Shown: positions 1 through 10,741, counted from the first letter of the stretch. The stretch: DNA of 64,000 nucleotides from Polaribacter sp. SA4-10 (GCF_002163835.1 NZ_CP019331.1:1426001-1490000), one strand, 5' to 3'. Numbers and translations are program-made. The notes: a model not told the origin generated them from the letters alone.

Positions 1-2326
1 TGATTATAAAAAAAACACACTTTTTGCTAAAGGAATAAAAGATAGTACAGGTTATACTCAACGACCAATTTTTAAACAAGGCAGTGAAGAGTCTGAACAG
101 GATTCTATGATCTATAACTTTAAAAGTAAACGTGCTTTAATTTATGGCCTAAAAACCAAACAAGGTGAAATGTTTACCTATGGAGAAAAGACAAAACGTG
201 TTAATGATTCTACTATTTTTATCAGAAAAATACGTTTTACAACTTCTGAGAAAGATAATCCCGATTATTATATCACTACAGATAAGGCAAAACTAGTTCC
301 AGGAAAAAAAATTATAGTAGGTGTAAGTAATTTAGTTTTAGCAGATGTTCCTACTCCATTATTTTTACCTTTTGCTTATTTCCCTATGACAGAAACTAGT
401 GTTTCTGGTTTTTTAATTCCTGCTTTTGATACAGGAAGTAGTCGCAGAGGAATTGGTTTTCAAAATGGAGGTTATTATTTTGCAATTAGTGATTATCTGG
501 ATTTAACACTACAAGGAGATATCTACTCCAATGGAAGTTGGGGTATTAGAACCTCATCAAAATACAATAAAAGGTATAAGTTTAGTGGTGGCGTTAGTTT
601 TAATTTTGAAAACAACATTAGCGGAATTAGAGGTTTTGATTCCTATAGTAAATCTAACAATTATAATATTAGGTGGTCTCATAGTCAAGATTCTAAAGCC
701 AGTCCCAACTCAAGATTTTCGGCTTCTGTAAACTTAGGTAGTAGTAAGTTTTTTAGAGAATCTTTAAATCAGCAAAATGTTTCTCAGACTCAAACAAATA
801 CGTTAAGTTCTTCTGTTAATTATAGTAAAACTTTTGTTGGTACACCTTTTAATATGAGTTTAACAGCAACTCATCAACAAAATACAAATACAGAAAAAAT
901 CACCATGACTTTACCTTCTTTAACGGTAAACATGAATAGAATATATCCGTTTACAGGAAAAGGTGGTATTAAGAAAACTCCCCTTCAAAAAATGGGATTT
1001 AATTACACATTACAAGGTCAGTATTTAGTTAATACAGATGATGATGAGTTTTTTACAAAAAAAATGTTTGAAACTGCAAGAGCTGGAATGCTACACAGAA
1101 CAGGAACCAATACCAACATTAAACTCTTTAAGTTTTTTACGTTATCACCAAGTGCTAGTTATGAAGAAACTTGGCAGTTTGATTACATTCAAAAAAAGTA
1201 TGATGTTACAGACAATGTTGTTGTTACAGATACTTTAAGAGGATTTAAAAGTTACAGAGAATATAATACAGGTATGAGTCTGTCTACTAATATATATGGT
1301 ACTTTTAATTTTAAAAAAGGAAGATTAAAAGCGATAAGACATACTTTTAGGCCTTCTATTTCTTATTCCTACAGACCCGATTTTAAAGATAAATATATTA
1401 AAGAAGTACAACAAAGCACAGACCCTTTAGACTTGGCTGAATATACTGTCTTTGACCAAGGGATTTATGGCACCCCTTCTTCTGGAATAAGTAATTCTAT
1501 AGGAATTTCACTAAACAATGTTTTAGAAGCCAAGGTTGCTCCTAAAGATCCTGACAGTGATGAAGAGGAGGAAAAAATAACAATTTTAAACAATTTAAAT
1601 TTTAATAGTTCTTATAATATTGCAGCTGATAGTTTAAGGTGGTCTCCAGTAAGTTTTTCTACAGGAACAAGATTGTTTAAAGATAAATTAGCAGTTAATT
1701 TAAGTGGTTCTTTTGACCCTTATCAAGTAAATGAAAGTGGATCTAGAATTAATAAATTTAACCCTAATGTTTTAAGGTTAACAAATGCTAGTTTAACGGC
1801 AAATTATTCTATTTCTAGTACTGATTTTGGTGAAGATAAAGACAAAGAAAAAAACAAGAACGGAAATGGGGCGCAAAATAATGTTGATGTAATTGGCGCA
1901 GATATAAATCCTACAGATAGATCTGGAGGAAGAAACAATGTTAATTCTAGTAAGGATAATAAAGATAAAAAAGAAGAATTATATAATGCTAAAATACCTT
2001 GGTCTGTAAACTTAGCCTATTCTACTAATTATAGAAATAATGGAGTTGATGGTGGTGAAATTGGTATACATAGTCTTATGTTTAGTGGTAATGTAGAATT
2101 ATCTCCAAAATGGAAAATGGGTTATTCTTCTGGTTATGATATTAAAGATGGCGCATTTACCTTTTCTAGGTTTAATTTTACAAGAGACTTAGATAGTTGG
2201 CAATTTAACTTTAACTGGGTTCCTTTTGGAACAAACTCTTCCTACACCTTTTTTATTGGTGTAAAATCTTCTGTTTTAAGTGATTTAAAATGGGACAAAA
2301 ACAAACCTGCAGATAGATTGTTTTAA
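1..2326 (+). CDS. lptD: LPS assembly outer membrane protein LptD (5' end outside window)
   Basis: The reading frame is open from base 2, so the start lies upstream of the window and 774 codons plus the stop are visible. LptD is the outer membrane beta-barrel that inserts lipopolysaccharide into the outer leaflet. The visible part begins within the periplasmic OstA-like region. The LptD family stretch with the words YGEKTKRV, KARLVPGKK-like TDKAKLVPGKK and LPFAYFPM lies at about bases 180-390. After it come long alternating beta strands rich in N, S, Y and F typical of a barrel. An acidic/low-complexity insert (DEEEEK, then N/K/D-rich) falls at about 1555-1975, probably in loops. Assignment rests on the conserved N-terminal part; the barrel is poorly conserved in Bacteroidota. 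Confidence 0.85.
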   Translation, partial: DYKKNTLFAKGIKDSTGYTQRPIFKQGSEESEQDSMIYNFKSKRALIYGLKTKQGEMFTYGEKTKRVNDSTIFIRKIRFTTSEKDNPDYYITTDKAKLVPGKKIIVGVSNLVLADVPTPLFLPFAYFPMTETSVSGFLIPAFDTGSSRRGIGFQNGGYYFAISDYLDLTLQGDIYSNGSWGIRTSSKYNKRYKFSGGVSFNFENNISGIRGFDSYSKSNNYNIRWSHSQDSKASPNSRFSASVNLGSSKFFRESLNQQNVSQTQTNTLSSSVNYSKTFVGTPFNMSLTATHQQNTNTEKITMTLPSLTVNMNRIYPFTGKGGIKKTPLQKMGFNYTLQGQYLVNTDDDEFFTKKMFETARAGMLHRTGTNTNIKLFKFFTLSPSASYEETWQFDYIQKKYDVTDNVVVTDTLRGFKSYREYNTGMSLSTNIYGTFNFKKGRLKAIRHTFRPSISYSYRPDFKDKYIKEVQQSTDPLDLAEYTVFDQGIYGTPSSGISNSIGISLNNVLEAKVAPKDPDSDEEEEKITILNNLNFNSSYNIAADSLRWSPVSFSTGTRLFKDKLAVNLSGSFDPYQVNESGSRINKFNPNVLRLTNASLTANYSISSTDFGEDKDKEKNKNGNGAQNNVDVIGADINPTDRSGGRNNVNSSKDNKDKKEELYNAKIPWSVNLAYSTNYRNNGVDGGEIGIHSLMFSGNVELSPKWKMGYSSGYDIKDGAFTFSRFNFTRDLDSWQFNFNWVPFGTNSSYTFFIGVKSSVLSDLKWDKNKPADRLF

Positions 2327-2327
2327 A

Positions 2328-2360
2328 TTAGCAGTTAGCAGTTAGCAGTTAGCAGTTAGC
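2328..2360. repeat. Heptanucleotide tandem repeat (unit agttagc)
   Basis: Directly after the lptD stop codon there are four perfect copies of the 7-bp unit agttagc preceded by a partial copy (ttagc). The tract is intergenic and lies about 40 bp before the ridA start. A second 7-bp repeat array occurs at 62584-62639, so heptamer arrays recur in this genome. No function is evident. Confidence 0.9.
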
Positions 2361-2398
2361 AAAAATGAAAAATTTTCAACTTTGAAACTTATAAAAAC

Positions 2399-2782
2399 AT
2401 GAAAAAAATAATAACAACAAGTAAAGCACCTGCTCCAATAGGGCCTTATAATCAAGCTGTATTAAGTGGGAATACGCTATATACTTCTGGCCAAATTGCT
2501 ATAAACCCAACAACTGGAGAGTTGGTTTTAGATTCGATCAAAGAAGAAACGAAACAAGTAATGGAGAATTTAAAAGAAGTTTTAGCTGCAGCAGAGATGA
2601 CTTTTGAAAACGTCATTAAAACATCAATATTTATATCAGACATGAATAACTTTACTGAAATAAATGCAGTTTATGGAACTTATTTTAATGAAGAAACTGC
2701 GCCTGCTAGAGAAACAGTTGAGGTAGCTAACTTACCTAAGTTTGTAAATGTTGAAATTAGTGCAATAGCAGTTAAATACTAG
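2399..2782 (+). CDS. ridA: RidA family enamine/imine deaminase
   Basis: This 127-residue protein covers the whole YjgF/YER057c/UK114 (RidA) family. RidA hydrolyses reactive 2-aminoacrylate and related imines made by PLP enzymes. Family words are visible: APAPIGPYNQAV near the N-terminus, YTSGQIAI, and the C-terminal PARETVEVANLPK, which holds the conserved arginine that binds the substrate carboxylate. Length is normal. It is a short monocistron between lptD and a bidirectional terminator. The protein is probably a cytosolic trimer, inferred from the family. Confidence 0.93.
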   Translation: MKKIITTSKAPAPIGPYNQAVLSGNTLYTSGQIAINPTTGELVLDSIKEETKQVMENLKEVLAAAEMTFENVIKTSIFISDMNNFTEINAVYGTYFNEETAPARETVEVANLPKFVNVEISAIAVKY

Positions 2783-2821
2783 GTAATTATTAATAAACAA
2801 AATAGTATTTAATAAAAAGTA

Positions 2822-2857
2822 AAAACCCTGTTAGTTTTAAAACTAGCAGGGTTTTTT
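2822..2857. terminator. Bidirectional rho-independent terminator between ridA and gapA
   Basis: An inverted repeat with arms aaaaccctgttag and ctagcagggtttt (one G-T pair) has an A-run on the left and a T-run on the right. It sits between the convergent ridA and gapA genes and can stop transcription on either strand. Confidence 0.8.
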
Positions 2858-2875
2858 ATATCTAAATTCTTTATA

Positions 2876-3892
<1,017 letters not shown>

Positions 3893-3901
3893 TTAATTAC
3901 T

Positions 3902-4885
3902 TTAAGTTGTTATAATATCAGAAATTCTTAAAAGCTCATAGTTAATTGTATGTCCTCCAGAAATTGCTTCCTTTATATCTGTACTAATTATTTCAGTATC
4001 TTTTAAACCTACCATTAAATTAGTTTGCCCATCTAATAGTAACTCTACTGCTTTTACTCCTAATCTGCTTGCTAAAACTCTGTCGAAACAAGAAGGGGAA
4101 CCTCCTCTTTGCATATGACCAAGAATAGAAACTCTTACATCATATTCTGGCAAGTTTTCTTCAACGTATTTAGCTAATTCATATACGTTTTTTCCAGATT
4201 TATCACCTTCTGCCACTACAACAATACTTGACGACTTCCCTGCTCTTCTACTTCTTTCTAAAGACTCTAACATTCTATCTAATCCTAAGTCTTCTTCAGG
4301 AATTAAGATTTCTTCTGCTCCTGCTCCAACACCTGCATTTAAAGCGATAAAACCAGCATCTCTCCCCATAACCTCAACAAAAAATAATCTATTGTGTGAA
4401 GATGCTGTATCTCTAATTTTATCAATTGCTTCAACAGCTGTATTAAGCGCTGTGTCATACCCTAAAGTGTGAGAAGTACCAAAAATATCATTATCAATAG
4501 TACCTGGTATTCCAATTACTGGAAAGCCGAATTCTTCATTGAAGATTACTGCTCCTGTAAATGAACCATCACCGCCAATTACAACCATTGCATCTACCTC
4601 ACGTTCTACTAAGTTATCATAGGCTTTTTGCCTTCCTTCTTTCGTTCTAAATTCAGTTGATCTAGCAGATTTTAATATGGTTCCTCCTTTGTTAATAATG
4701 TTATGAACACTTCTTGCATTCAGTTCTATAAGATCGTCTTCAATTAGACCTTCATACCCCCTATATATACCTACACAACTCAAGCTATAATAGGCACAAG
4801 ACCTAACTACTGCTCTAATTGCGGCATTCATTCCTGGAGCATCTCCTCCAGAAGTCATAACTGCTATTTTTTTTATTTTCTTCAT
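3902..4885 (-). CDS. pfkA: ATP-dependent 6-phosphofructokinase
   Basis: This 327-residue group I phosphofructokinase makes fructose-1,6-bisphosphate. Visible motifs are TSGGDAPGMNAAIRA (ATP binding), VIGGDGSFTGA, GIPGTIDNDIFGT with the catalytic aspartate of the IDND type, and MGRDAGFIAL. Length matches bacterial PfkA. It is the first gene of a pfkA-gapA unit. The 215-bp upstream region contains a possible -7 box at 4994-5001 and three AAATCG direct repeats. Confidence 0.97.
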   Translation of the reverse strand: MKKIKKIAVMTSGGDAPGMNAAIRAVVRSCAYYSLSCVGIYRGYEGLIEDDLIELNARSVHNIINKGGTILKSARSTEFRTKEGRQKAYDNLVEREVDAMVVIGGDGSFTGAVIFNEEFGFPVIGIPGTIDNDIFGTSHTLGYDTALNTAVEAIDKIRDTASSHNRLFFVEVMGRDAGFIALNAGVGAGAEEILIPEEDLGLDRMLESLERSRRAGKSSSIVVVAEGDKSGKNVYELAKYVEENLPEYDVRVSILGHMQRGGSPSCFDRVLASRLGVKAVELLLDGQTNLMVGLKDTEIISTDIKEAISGGHTINYELLRISDIITT

Positions 4886-4911
4886 ATTTATGATGTAAAA
4901 TTAATGCTTTA

Positions 4912-4977
4912 AAATCGTTTAAAATAAAATACTTACGAAATCGTTTTAGAGTAATTCTTATTATTTTGAAATCGAAA
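4912..4977. repeat. Three AAATCG direct repeats upstream of pfkA (possible operator)
   Basis: The word AAATCGTTT occurs at 4912-4920 and 4938-4946, and a shorter AAATCG at 4969-4974. Starts are 26 and 31 bp apart, close to 2.5 and 3 helical turns. All lie in the leader of the pfkA-gapA unit. A regulatory role is inference only; the region is AT-rich and chance is possible. Confidence 0.3.
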
Positions 4978-4993
4978 AACAGCTCATTTTTAA

Positions 4994-5001
4994 CAAATTT
5001 A
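4994..5001 (-). promoter_or_regulatory. Possible -7 promoter box for pfkA-gapA
   Basis: On the minus strand this reads TAAATTTG, matching the Bacteroidota -7 consensus TAnnTTTG. No clear -33 TTG lies at the usual distance, and the predicted leader is about 100 nt. It is the best match in the 215-bp gap between tamB and pfkA. Confidence 0.35.
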
Positions 5002-5100
5002 TATAATAGTTAATTAATTTTATGTTAATTTTCTTGAAGCTTAAATTTGACGATGAAGTAGAAAGTAATAAAAAATAGTTTAATTAAAAAAGAAAGCTAT

Positions 5101-8100
5101 TTAATTTCCTTCAAAATTATCTAAATCGTTTTTTACCTTTTTTAAGGTATCTTTTTTAAAAGTGGGTCTCGCTATTTTGTGAAGACCAATTTTCTTTAAT
5201 AAACCCAATAAAGTATTAAAGTTAACTTGGTAAGAAAGCCCAACTCCTTGAGTATAGCCTTCTTCTTCTGTTGAATATTGAATTTCATTTTGGCGATTAA
5301 AAATTACTCCTCTAAAGTTTCCTTCTTTATTTAGCAATACCTCAACTTTTACTTCTCCAACAACACTAGATTGTGTTTTTGTACCAACAGGAACTCCAAC
5401 TTTTCCATTAATGATTACTCGATCACTTACCTGTGTACTTACAGAAACATCTACCTGATTATCTGTATTTAACCTATCTATGTCATTATTACTTTGACCT
5501 TGTTGATAATCTACTCCTAATTTAAATTTACTATCAGGACTATTTAATAAACTTGAAAAAGCGGATGCAACAGCACTTGAAGCTGTTCCGGTAAGTGTTG
5601 CATTTGCATCAAAATTTACTTTGTCTAAGTTCGCAAAATTACCAAAAGCTAATAATGATATAAATTGCGTTGTTTTCTCATTAACATTATTATCATTTAA
5701 AATAAATTCCAATTCACTTGCAATTGAGGGGTCTACATTTGGTAACTGAATATCTAAGTCTTGTTTAGAACTAAACAATCCACCAGTAATTCTTGTTACT
5801 AAATCTATTTCTATATTTCTATTTGAGTTGAAATTTTCTAATAAAACTCCGGGATTTGCTTTCGTTTTATAAATTGCTGTAACATCTAAATTTGCTTCAT
5901 AAGGATTTCCGTTCCAAGAAACTGCTCCTCCTTTTTGAATAACAAATGGTCTACTAACTATACCTCCATATTTAAAATCATAAACTCCTTTATCTAAAGT
6001 ATAATCTCCAAACATATTAAATTTACCTCGTGTATTTATTTCAATTCGAAGGTTTCCTGTTCCATTCCCACTTAACTGACTTCCAGAAACCTCATCTATA
6101 ACAACTTGTGCAGTTGCATCTTTTGTAACATCTAAATTTATATTTAAAGACAACCCTTTTAAAGCTTCTATTGCAATCTCCTTTTGCGCTCTGTTAACAA
6201 GAGTTTCCTTTGATTTAAAATGGATTAAACCGTAATTATCTACAGTTTCTACATCTTTTAAAGGAACTACAAAAACAGTACCTGGTTGCGTTTTAGCATT
6301 TATTTCTATTGTTAATCGATCTGTTAATCCTGATATGCTTGCTGTACCATCTATAAAAGCAGCTCCATAATACATTGCTTCTTCAGTATTTTTTGTATTT
6401 AAGACTAACAAGTTATCGCTCTCAATTTCTATACCTAAAAACCATTGATTAAAGTTTAAATGAGAAATATTCCCACTTAACTTACCGCTAGTTTTATGCT
6501 TTGTATCTAAGAGCTTAAAGTCTTCCAAAATAAAAGATTGCTCTTGTAACAAAATAATAGATTCTCCTTCAAAATCATAATTTACATTTAAATAAGGGAA
6601 CTTTAAACCCGCATTTCTTAGCCTTAAGATTCCTTCCATTTCTGGGTTACTTAAAAACCCACGTAAAGTAAAATCTCCAGAAGCGGTTCCTCTTATAGAT
6701 GATAAAACATCTTTACCTAAAGGACTAAATGCATTTAAACCAAACTCCTCCAAATAAACATCTAAATCTATTAAAGGCCTTTTTGCAGAAAAATCTAAAG
6801 ACCCCGTAGCTGCAATACTTTTTACTTTTTCATTATTAATTGATAAATCTACTAAGTATTTTTCATAAGAATTATCTCCTTTAATATTTATAAACAAATC
6901 ACCTTGTTTAAAGTTATTTATTTCAAAATCTTTTACAACCATTAAGCCTTCAGGGCTATAAACTCCTTCTTTTTGGACAAAGTCTAGATTTCCAGACAGC
7001 CTTCCTTTTAAAGCTAAACTATCTATTTTGGGTAAGAAACTACCTAATTTAACTTTGGTGAAATCTGCCAATAAAATTTTTTCTGTTTCACCTTTTAAAC
7101 TTCCATTAAATTCTATTTCTTGTTCTCCAGAAATTAATTTAAACTGACTAAATTTGAAATCGTTTGTTTTTAAATTAAATGTGATTTTATCACTATTTAA
7201 ATTTTCTGGATTAATTTTCCAAATATTTTCTTTAAGTTTAAATGATGATTTTTCAAAACCAACAACCGATTTTCCTTCTGGATTAAATGTGTAGAAAAAA
7301 TCTAAATTAAAGTCTTCATTATTATCCTTACCCCCTTTAAAAATTGACTTAAAATACAATGTATCATTCTGAGTCCTATTTAATAGATTCAATTTAGTTA
7401 CGTTATAATATTTTGTATTTACTTCTGAGGCTGTTAAATGTGAATTATAAAGCGGATTTTGATTATCCGTTCTTAATAAAATATCTTTTATCTCATTACC
7501 ATAAATAGCTATTCTTGGTGATGAAAAAGTAAGTTTCAGTTGGTTTTTATTAGATTTTATTTTCCCCTTAATTAAAGTATTATCATCTATAGAAATATCA
7601 GGAAAAAAAACCGTTATAATTTGATTGTAAATAGTGAAATTAAAATCTAAAAATTGATTATTCTCAACCTTATAAGGTGTATAGTTTGCATATATGCTTC
7701 CTAGTGCATTTTGCGCAACTGGCAACAATTCTAAAAACGAAAACTTACCAGTAAGATACCCTTTTGCAATATCTTCTGAAACAACCTCTATTGTTTTAAT
7801 ACTATCTTTTAATGAAGAGTATACATTAAATTCTTTAAAAATAAATTCTTCTTTTTGGTTGGTATATAAAACATTGTTAAAAGTTGCTTTTCCTGTAATA
7901 TCATCAAATGTATTTCCTTCTACATCTAAATCTATAGCCCCTTTTAAGACAGCAATACTATCTCTTGTAAAAAGGTTCGTTTCTTTTAAGTTTAAATACT
8001 CAATATCAGATTTAAAATCAAACTTATGAACCTCTGAAGACAAATCAGCCAAACCATTAAAGTTCATTTTAAAATTTTGATCATCAATAACGATATCTCC

Positions 8101-9501
8101 ATCAAATTTATTGTTTTGATACTGCCCATTTGCCACAATCTTTTTATAAGAATAACCTTTAAAATTAAGCTCAGAAATAGCACCGATAAAAGAGGTATTT
8201 ATATTAGCTAATCTAAAGCCGCTTCCATTAACTTTACCATCTAAAGATGTTTTACCAAATATTGGGTTGTTAAAAAACACACCAACATCAAAATTTTTTA
8301 AAGCAATTTCTCCACTATATTTAGCAAAATCAATATCATCTATATTTGTTATCTGAAGATCTGAAACTGCAGAACCTATTTCAGATCGCACATTTATATT
8401 TGCCAACATTTGATTTGGAGTAACCTTTATTTTACCCGCTAATACAAACTTCCCTAATTTGTCAAACTCTGCTGGAAGGGTTTTCCCTAACACATTTGGA
8501 AGTATGTCTTTTAATTCTCTATAGGTTGCTGTTAAATTTTTTAAATCGCTTTCAAAAACAAAACCCTTTTCAGGATTAATAGCATTTACAAATGATAAGT
8601 TTCCAATAATTCTTATCCCTTTACCAGATGATAAATTAAGATTTTTTAAGTCGAAATTATTTAGTTTTCCGTTTAGATTTCCAGAAAGTTTTATAAAATC
8701 ATTACCACTTAATTCATTATAATATTTCTTTAAATCTAAAACAGCAATTTTACTTTTATCAAAAGTGGCTTTAATATTTACCTTGTTGTTAAAGTCTACT
8801 AAATCTTCTCTTTTGTACGTAAAATCAATATTAGCATAGATGTCTGATTTTTTTGTTTGCAACCTAGTCTTCTTAAAATGCATTGCAGTTTTAGAATAGG
8901 TAAAATCTGTAGTTAAATTTGTTACTTCTAAATTATGATTATCAGTAAAATATAGTCCTCTAATATTTGAAGAAAAATCTGGTCCAACAATTGATAAATC
9001 TTGTAAATTACCTCCTGTATGTAATGCAGAAAATAATATTGAATCTTTCTTATTTACATTAATTAATTTAAAATCTAAATCACTAACATATACATTAGAA
9101 GCTCTTAAAACAAAAGGAGTTGCAAGTGAGTCTTTAGGTTTTCGTTTTTGAAACTGATCAATAAAAATAGCCATATTATCCTGACTTTCACCTTTATATG
9201 TTTTCATATAAAAATAAGCACCTTCTAAAGAAATATTTTTTAGTAACACCTTGCTATCTAGAATTTTTTTAACACTTAATAACGATGTAGTCAGATTATT
9301 AGCGAAAATTAGAGTATCCTTATGATGGTCTCTAATTTCAACACCTTTTAATTGTACGCTTCCTAAAAATGATAAATCTATTTTTTTTATTGTTAGATTA
9401 ACATCAAAATCTTCATTAATTTTATTGGTTGCAAATGCACCAATTTTAGTTTGTACAGCTGGTATAGAAAGTAGAATACTAATCAACAACAAAAAGAGCA
9501 C
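5101..9501 (-). CDS. tamB: Translocation and assembly module protein TamB
   Basis: This very large AsmA/TamB-type protein (1466 residues from the GTG at 9501) is predicted to be anchored in the inner membrane and to span the periplasm, helping outer membrane protein or lipid transport. The C-terminal TamB (DUF490) domain fills about the last 450 residues, ending in the conserved region with QKGGAVSWNG and FILNDN. Repetitive beta-rich segments occupy the middle. The start is uncertain. Upstream of the GTG the frame stays open to a stop at 9553-9555 and adds a basic stretch (KKSGKKTLKSIG) and more of the membrane helix. A non-ATG start further upstream, such as ATT at 9552, would therefore restore a proper anchor. 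Confidence 0.88.
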   Translation of the reverse strand: MLFLLLISILLSIPAVQTKIGAFATNKINEDFDVNLTIKKIDLSFLGSVQLKGVEIRDHHKDTLIFANNLTTSLLSVKKILDSKVLLKNISLEGAYFYMKTYKGESQDNMAIFIDQFQKRKPKDSLATPFVLRASNVYVSDLDFKLINVNKKDSILFSALHTGGNLQDLSIVGPDFSSNIRGLYFTDNHNLEVTNLTTDFTYSKTAMHFKKTRLQTKKSDIYANIDFTYKREDLVDFNNKVNIKATFDKSKIAVLDLKKYYNELSGNDFIKLSGNLNGKLNNFDLKNLNLSSGKGIRIIGNLSFVNAINPEKGFVFESDLKNLTATYRELKDILPNVLGKTLPAEFDKLGKFVLAGKIKVTPNQMLANINVRSEIGSAVSDLQITNIDDIDFAKYSGEIALKNFDVGVFFNNPIFGKTSLDGKVNGSGFRLANINTSFIGAISELNFKGYSYKKIVANGQYQNNKFDGDIVIDDQNFKMNFNGLADLSSEVHKFDFKSDIEYLNLKETNLFTRDSIAVLKGAIDLDVEGNTFDDITGKATFNNVLYTNQKEEFIFKEFNVYSSLKDSIKTIEVVSEDIAKGYLTGKFSFLELLPVAQNALGSIYANYTPYKVENNQFLDFNFTIYNQIITVFFPDISIDDNTLIKGKIKSNKNQLKLTFSSPRIAIYGNEIKDILLRTDNQNPLYNSHLTASEVNTKYYNVTKLNLLNRTQNDTLYFKSIFKGGKDNNEDFNLDFFYTFNPEGKSVVGFEKSSFKLKENIWKINPENLNSDKITFNLKTNDFKFSQFKLISGEQEIEFNGSLKGETEKILLADFTKVKLGSFLPKIDSLALKGRLSGNLDFVQKEGVYSPEGLMVVKDFEINNFKQGDLFINIKGDNSYEKYLVDLSINNEKVKSIAATGSLDFSAKRPLIDLDVYLEEFGLNAFSPLGKDVLSSIRGTASGDFTLRGFLSNPEMEGILRLRNAGLKFPYLNVNYDFEGESIILLQEQSFILEDFKLLDTKHKTSGKLSGNISHLNFNQWFLGIEIESDNLLVLNTKNTEEAMYYGAAFIDGTASISGLTDRLTIEINAKTQPGTVFVVPLKDVETVDNYGLIHFKSKETLVNRAQKEIAIEALKGLSLNINLDVTKDATAQVVIDEVSGSQLSGNGTGNLRIEINTRGKFNMFGDYTLDKGVYDFKYGGIVSRPFVIQKGGAVSWNGNPYEANLDVTAIYKTKANPGVLLENFNSNRNIEIDLVTRITGGLFSSKQDLDIQLPNVDPSIASELEFILNDNNVNEKTTQFISLLAFGNFANLDKVNFDANATLTGTASSAVASAFSSLLNSPDSKFKLGVDYQQGQSNNDIDRLNTDNQVDVSVSTQVSDRVIINGKVGVPVGTKTQSSVVGEVKVEVLLNKEGNFRGVIFNRQNEIQYSTEEEGYTQGVGLSYQVNFNTLLGLLKKIGLHKIARPTFKKDTLKKVKNDLDNFEGN

Positions 9502-9591
9502 AATGTACCCTATACTTTTTAGTGTTTTTTTTCCAGATTTTTTGATAACAATTTATTTTTAAAGAGAGTACAATGTGCTACGATTTTTATT

Positions 9592-9631
9592 CAAAAATAA
9601 TGCCAATTCATACAAAGAACGTGCAAATTTA
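9592..9631 (-). promoter_or_regulatory. Candidate tamB promoter region (two -7 boxes)
   Basis: Two minus-strand matches to TAnnTTTG occur: TATTTTTG at 9599-9592 and TAAATTTG at 9631-9624. Neither has a TTG at the ideal 17-23 bp upstream. The region lies between the divergent tamB and tsaD genes. Confidence 0.4.
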
Positions 9632-9685
9632 ACAAACAATTAAATTTCTATTCCTAAAAAAGTATCGCTAAGATAAAATTATACT

Positions 9686-9693
9686 TAATTTTG
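9686..9693 (+). promoter_or_regulatory. -7 box of tsaD promoter
   Basis: TAATTTTG fits TAnnTTTG exactly. It ends 6 bp before the first ATG (9700) and 18 bp before the second (9712). Transcription would begin near 9700, which favours the second ATG as the start. Confidence 0.5.
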
Positions 9694-9711
9694 CATTAAA
9701 TGAACTTTTTA

Positions 9712-10737
9712 ATGGAAAAACCAGTTTACATATTAGCGATAGAATCTTCTTGCGATGACACAAGTGCATCTGTAATTTGTGATGCAAAAGTATTAAGTAA
9801 TGTGGTTGCAAACCAAGATGTACACTCAAAATATGGAGGTGTCGTTCCAGAACTAGCTTCAAGAGCTCATCAACAAAACATTGTACCTGTTGTACAACAA
9901 GCTATAGAACAGGCTAATATTAAAAAAGAAGATTTATCTGCAATTGCTTTTACTAGAGGACCAGGATTAATGGGCTCTTTATTGGTAGGAACCTCTTTTG
10001 CAAAATCGTTGGCTTTAGGCTTACAAGTTCCGTTGATTGATGTTAACCATATGCAAGCTCATATATTAGCACATTTTATAGATGAAGAAGGAACTAAAAA
10101 ACCTCCTTTTCCTTTTATTTGTTTAACAATTAGTGGAGGTCATACACAAATAGTAAAAATTTCCAATCATTTTGAAATGGAAATTTTAGGTGAAACTATA
10201 GATGATGCTGTTGGTGAAGCTTTTGATAAGTCGGCAAAAATTTTAGGCTTACCTTATCCCGGAGGTCCTTTAATTGATAAAAACGCAAAACTAGGAAACC
10301 CAAAAGCATATTCTTTTACAAAACCAAAAGTAGGTGATTTAGACTTTAGTTTTAGCGGTTTAAAAACCGGAATTTTATATTTTATTCAGAAACAACAAAG
10401 AATAAACCCTAACTTTATAGAAGAAAATCTAAACGATATTTGTGCGTCTATTCAATATACAATTGTAGAAATTTTAATGGATAAATTAAAAAATGCTGTT
10501 AAACAAACGGGTATAAAACATATTGCAATTGCTGGTGGAGTTTCTGCAAATTCAGAAATTAGAAATCGTTTACTATTAGCAGAAAAACATTTTGGGTGGA
10601 CAACTTATATTCCAAAATTTGAATACACAACAGACAATGCAGCTATGATTGCCATTACGGGGTATTTGAAATATCTAAATAATGAGTATTCAGATATTTC
10701 TGTAACAGCAAAAGCACGATTAAAAGTTACAGAATAA
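9712..10737 (+). CDS. tsaD: tRNA N6-adenosine threonylcarbamoyltransferase
   Basis: TsaD moves the threonylcarbamoyl group from threonylcarbamoyl-AMP onto A37 of ANN-decoding tRNAs, working with TsaB, TsaC and TsaE. The 341-residue protein starts EKPVYILAIESSCDDTS, the family's N-terminal signature. It has the metal-binding HMQAH word, the SGGHTQ loop, and the C-terminal IAGGVSANSEIR and TDNAAM motifs. An ATG at 9700 would add four residues (MNFL) not usual in the family, and it overlaps the predicted transcription start, so 9712 is preferred. The next gene begins 4 bp after the stop. Confidence 0.97.
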   Translation: MEKPVYILAIESSCDDTSASVICDAKVLSNVVANQDVHSKYGGVVPELASRAHQQNIVPVVQQAIEQANIKKEDLSAIAFTRGPGLMGSLLVGTSFAKSLALGLQVPLIDVNHMQAHILAHFIDEEGTKKPPFPFICLTISGGHTQIVKISNHFEMEILGETIDDAVGEAFDKSAKILGLPYPGGPLIDKNAKLGNPKAYSFTKPKVGDLDFSFSGLKTGILYFIQKQQRINPNFIEENLNDICASIQYTIVEILMDKLKNAVKQTGIKHIAIAGGVSANSEIRNRLLLAEKHFGWTTYIPKFEYTTDNAAMIAITGYLKYLNNEYSDISVTAKARLKVTE

Positions 10738-10741
10738 ACGT

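Noticed and set aside
7694..8029. Open frame of 111 codons on the plus strand
   Set aside because: Antisense to tamB with serine/leucine-rich translation typical of a shadow frame.
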